Positions 63,181-64,000 of a DNA stretch of 64,000 bases are shown here, piece by piece; position 1 is the stretch's first letter, and every line of letters begins with the position of its first letter. A program made the translations under genes and the position numbers. The notes below the pieces were generated by a model. The model ran no database searches. It was not told the origin of the DNA and saw only the letters and a program-made list of their open reading frames with translations. The stretch is from Bradyrhizobium vignae (lineage in GTDB: Bacteria; Pseudomonadota; Alphaproteobacteria; Rhizobiales; Xanthobacteraceae): NCBI RefSeq assembly GCF_004114425.1, contig NZ_RDQF01000002.1:1-64000 (forward strand). The letters run 5' to 3'.

Positions 63181-63678
63181 TCACATCACCACCGGCGCAT
63201 CCGGCAGCTCGTTCGGATGCGGGCCGCCCGGCGGGAAATGGCGCGCCAGTTCGCGCGACACCGCCTCGATGCCGGCGATCACACCGCGTTCGAACTGGCC
63301 CGATCTGAAATCGGCCTCCATCGCCTGGCAGATGGTCTCCCAGCCCTCGGCGCCAACCTTCGCGTCGATGCCGCGGTCGGCGATGATCTCGACGTCGCGG
63401 TCGGCGAGCAGGAGATAGATGAGGACGCCGTTGTTGTGCGCGGTGTCCCAGATGCGCAAGTGCGAGAACACGTCGAGCGCACGCTCGCGCGCCGGCTGGT
63501 TGCGGAACAGGGGGCCGCCGTCGAGCGCGCCTTCGACCACGAAGCGGATCTGGCCGGAATGGGAGGCTTCGCCGCGCTCGATCGCCTGCTCGATGCGTTC
63601 GAGCACGGCTCGCGGAAAAATCTGCTTCGCCCGCCAATGATGCTGCACGAGATGTCGGGCAATGCGCTTGATGCTCAT
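63181..63678 (-). CDS. TPM-domain protein
   Basis: The 165-residue protein is a TPM (TLP18.3/Psb32/MOLO-1) domain with IEQAIERGEASHSGQIRFVV, SHLRIWDTAHNNGVLIYLLL, ADRDVEIIADRGIDAKVG and FRSGQFERGVIAGIEAVSRE. There is no signal peptide, and a basic N-terminus (SIKRIARHLVQHHWRAKQIF) is present. TPM proteins of bacteria are often encoded next to LemA and a second TPM protein with a membrane anchor. The upstream neighbour here ends as that second type. Function is not established. Confidence 0.88.
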   Translation of the reverse strand: MSIKRIARHLVQHHWRAKQIFPRAVLERIEQAIERGEASHSGQIRFVVEGALDGGPLFRNQPARERALDVFSHLRIWDTAHNNGVLIYLLLADRDVEIIADRGIDAKVGAEGWETICQAMEADFRSGQFERGVIAGIEAVSRELARHFPPGGPHPNELPDAPVVM

Positions 63679-63683
63679 GACTG

Positions 63684-64000
63684 CTACCAGCTCCCCGAGG
63701 CGCCGCCGCCGCCGAAGCTGCCGCCTCCGCCGCTGAAACCGCCACCGTCGCTCGACGATGATCCGCTGCTCCAGCCGCCGGACGAGGAGCCGCTCGACCA
63801 GGAGCCGCCGCGCGAGCGGCCTGTCGCCGATCCCACCCCCAACAGATCCGCGATGAAGGTCAGGATGGCGCCGAGCACACCGGCGCCGAGGCCAATCACG
63901 GCAGACTCCAGCACGAACCAGGCGAGGACGCCGACGATGACTCCGGCCACCACCGAACCCAACAGACGCCCGAACATGGCGCGCAGAAATCCGCCCACGA
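63684..64000 (-). CDS. TPM/YgcG-family protein, C-terminal part (runs off window)
   Basis: The visible 104 codons hold a hydrophobic region (LLGSVVAGVIVGVLAWFVLE, SAVIGLGAGVLGAILTFIAD) and a Gly/Ser-rich tail (GGSWSSGSSSGGWSSGSSSS, ending FGGGGASGSW). This is the typical C-terminus of YgcG-type TPM proteins, whose TPM domain would lie beyond 64,000. It is 5 bases upstream of the cytosolic TPM gene, so both are co-transcribed. A lemA gene is expected further upstream. Confidence 0.8.
   Translation of the reverse strand, partial: VGGFLRAMFGRLLGSVVAGVIVGVLAWFVLESAVIGLGAGVLGAILTFIADLLGVGSATGRSRGGSWSSGSSSGGWSSGSSSSDGGGFSGGGGSFGGGGASGSW

Overview
The window reads as a chromosomal segment of a Bradyrhizobium-type alphaproteobacterium. 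Supporting signs are the high GC content, a 999-residue PutA with its catalytic Cys at codon 792 (the size and position known for Bradyrhizobium PutA), a DUF3551 secreted peptide, diheme-type CyaC adenylate cyclase architecture, several dispersed intergenic repeat families, and a dense set of acyl-CoA and SDR genes. The assignment is by recognition only; no search was run.

Positions 1-6,596 are the end of an integrated element. They hold the start of an IS630-type transposase, small orphan genes, a scrap of an ATP-dependent DNA ligase, a phage terminase cassette (terS, a 57-residue linker gene, terL) fused tail to tail with a truncated archaeo-eukaryotic-type primase, an intact TIR-domain gene with an unrecognised beta-rich C-terminus, and a P4-type tyrosine integrase. 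The element ends at a displaced 3' half of tRNA-Val(CAC) at 6,552-6,596. From its orientation, the intact tRNA gene and most of the island should lie left of the window.

From 6.6 kb rightward the sequence looks like backbone. 6.9-12.1 kb is a type I secretion pair (HlyD and ABC) with an RTX cargo carrying a PhoX/DUF839-like domain. 12.2-16.3 kb has a universal stress protein and a multi-GAF histidine kinase. 16.6-21.4 kb has an SDR, a GreA-like factor, small secreted or hypothetical proteins and an animal-type haem peroxidase. 21.7-25.6 kb has a possible PD-(D/E)XK protein, a TPP enzyme, an L,D-transpeptidase and a DUF2927 protein. 25.8-30.6 kb has a threonine-synthase-like enzyme divergent from a three-gene uracil catabolism (URC) cluster. 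30.6-32.8 kb has an M48 protease and a DUF898 membrane protein. 33.1-35.8 kb has a tandem pair of CYP153-like P450s. 36.1-40.3 kb has a LysR regulator divergent from an acyl-CoA dehydrogenase / CaiB transferase / MaoC-like hydratase operon.

40.5-45.3 kb has a benzoylformate decarboxylase-like enzyme, a SDR/MarR divergent pair around a 29-bp perfect operator palindrome, another SDR and a hemolysin III protein. 45.5-48.0 kb is the ycjX-ycjF pair. 48.2-51.8 kb has a GT39-type glycosyltransferase and a redox-type adenylate cyclase (cyaC). 52.2-53.7 kb is the sorAB sulfite oxidase pair. 53.9-57.8 kb has a cold shock gene and the divergent putR/putA pair. 57.9-64 kb has a CaiB transferase, a GST, a 54-residue membrane peptide, two unrecognised envelope or secreted proteins and a TPM-domain pair cut by the window end.

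The intergenic spaces carry several repeat families. One is a 102-bp double-hairpin element present as two identical inverted copies 26 kb apart. The best candidates for undescribed biology are the TIR plus novel C-terminal domain gene at the island edge and the URC cluster, whose uracil phosphoribosyltransferase homologue has a degenerate PRPP loop.
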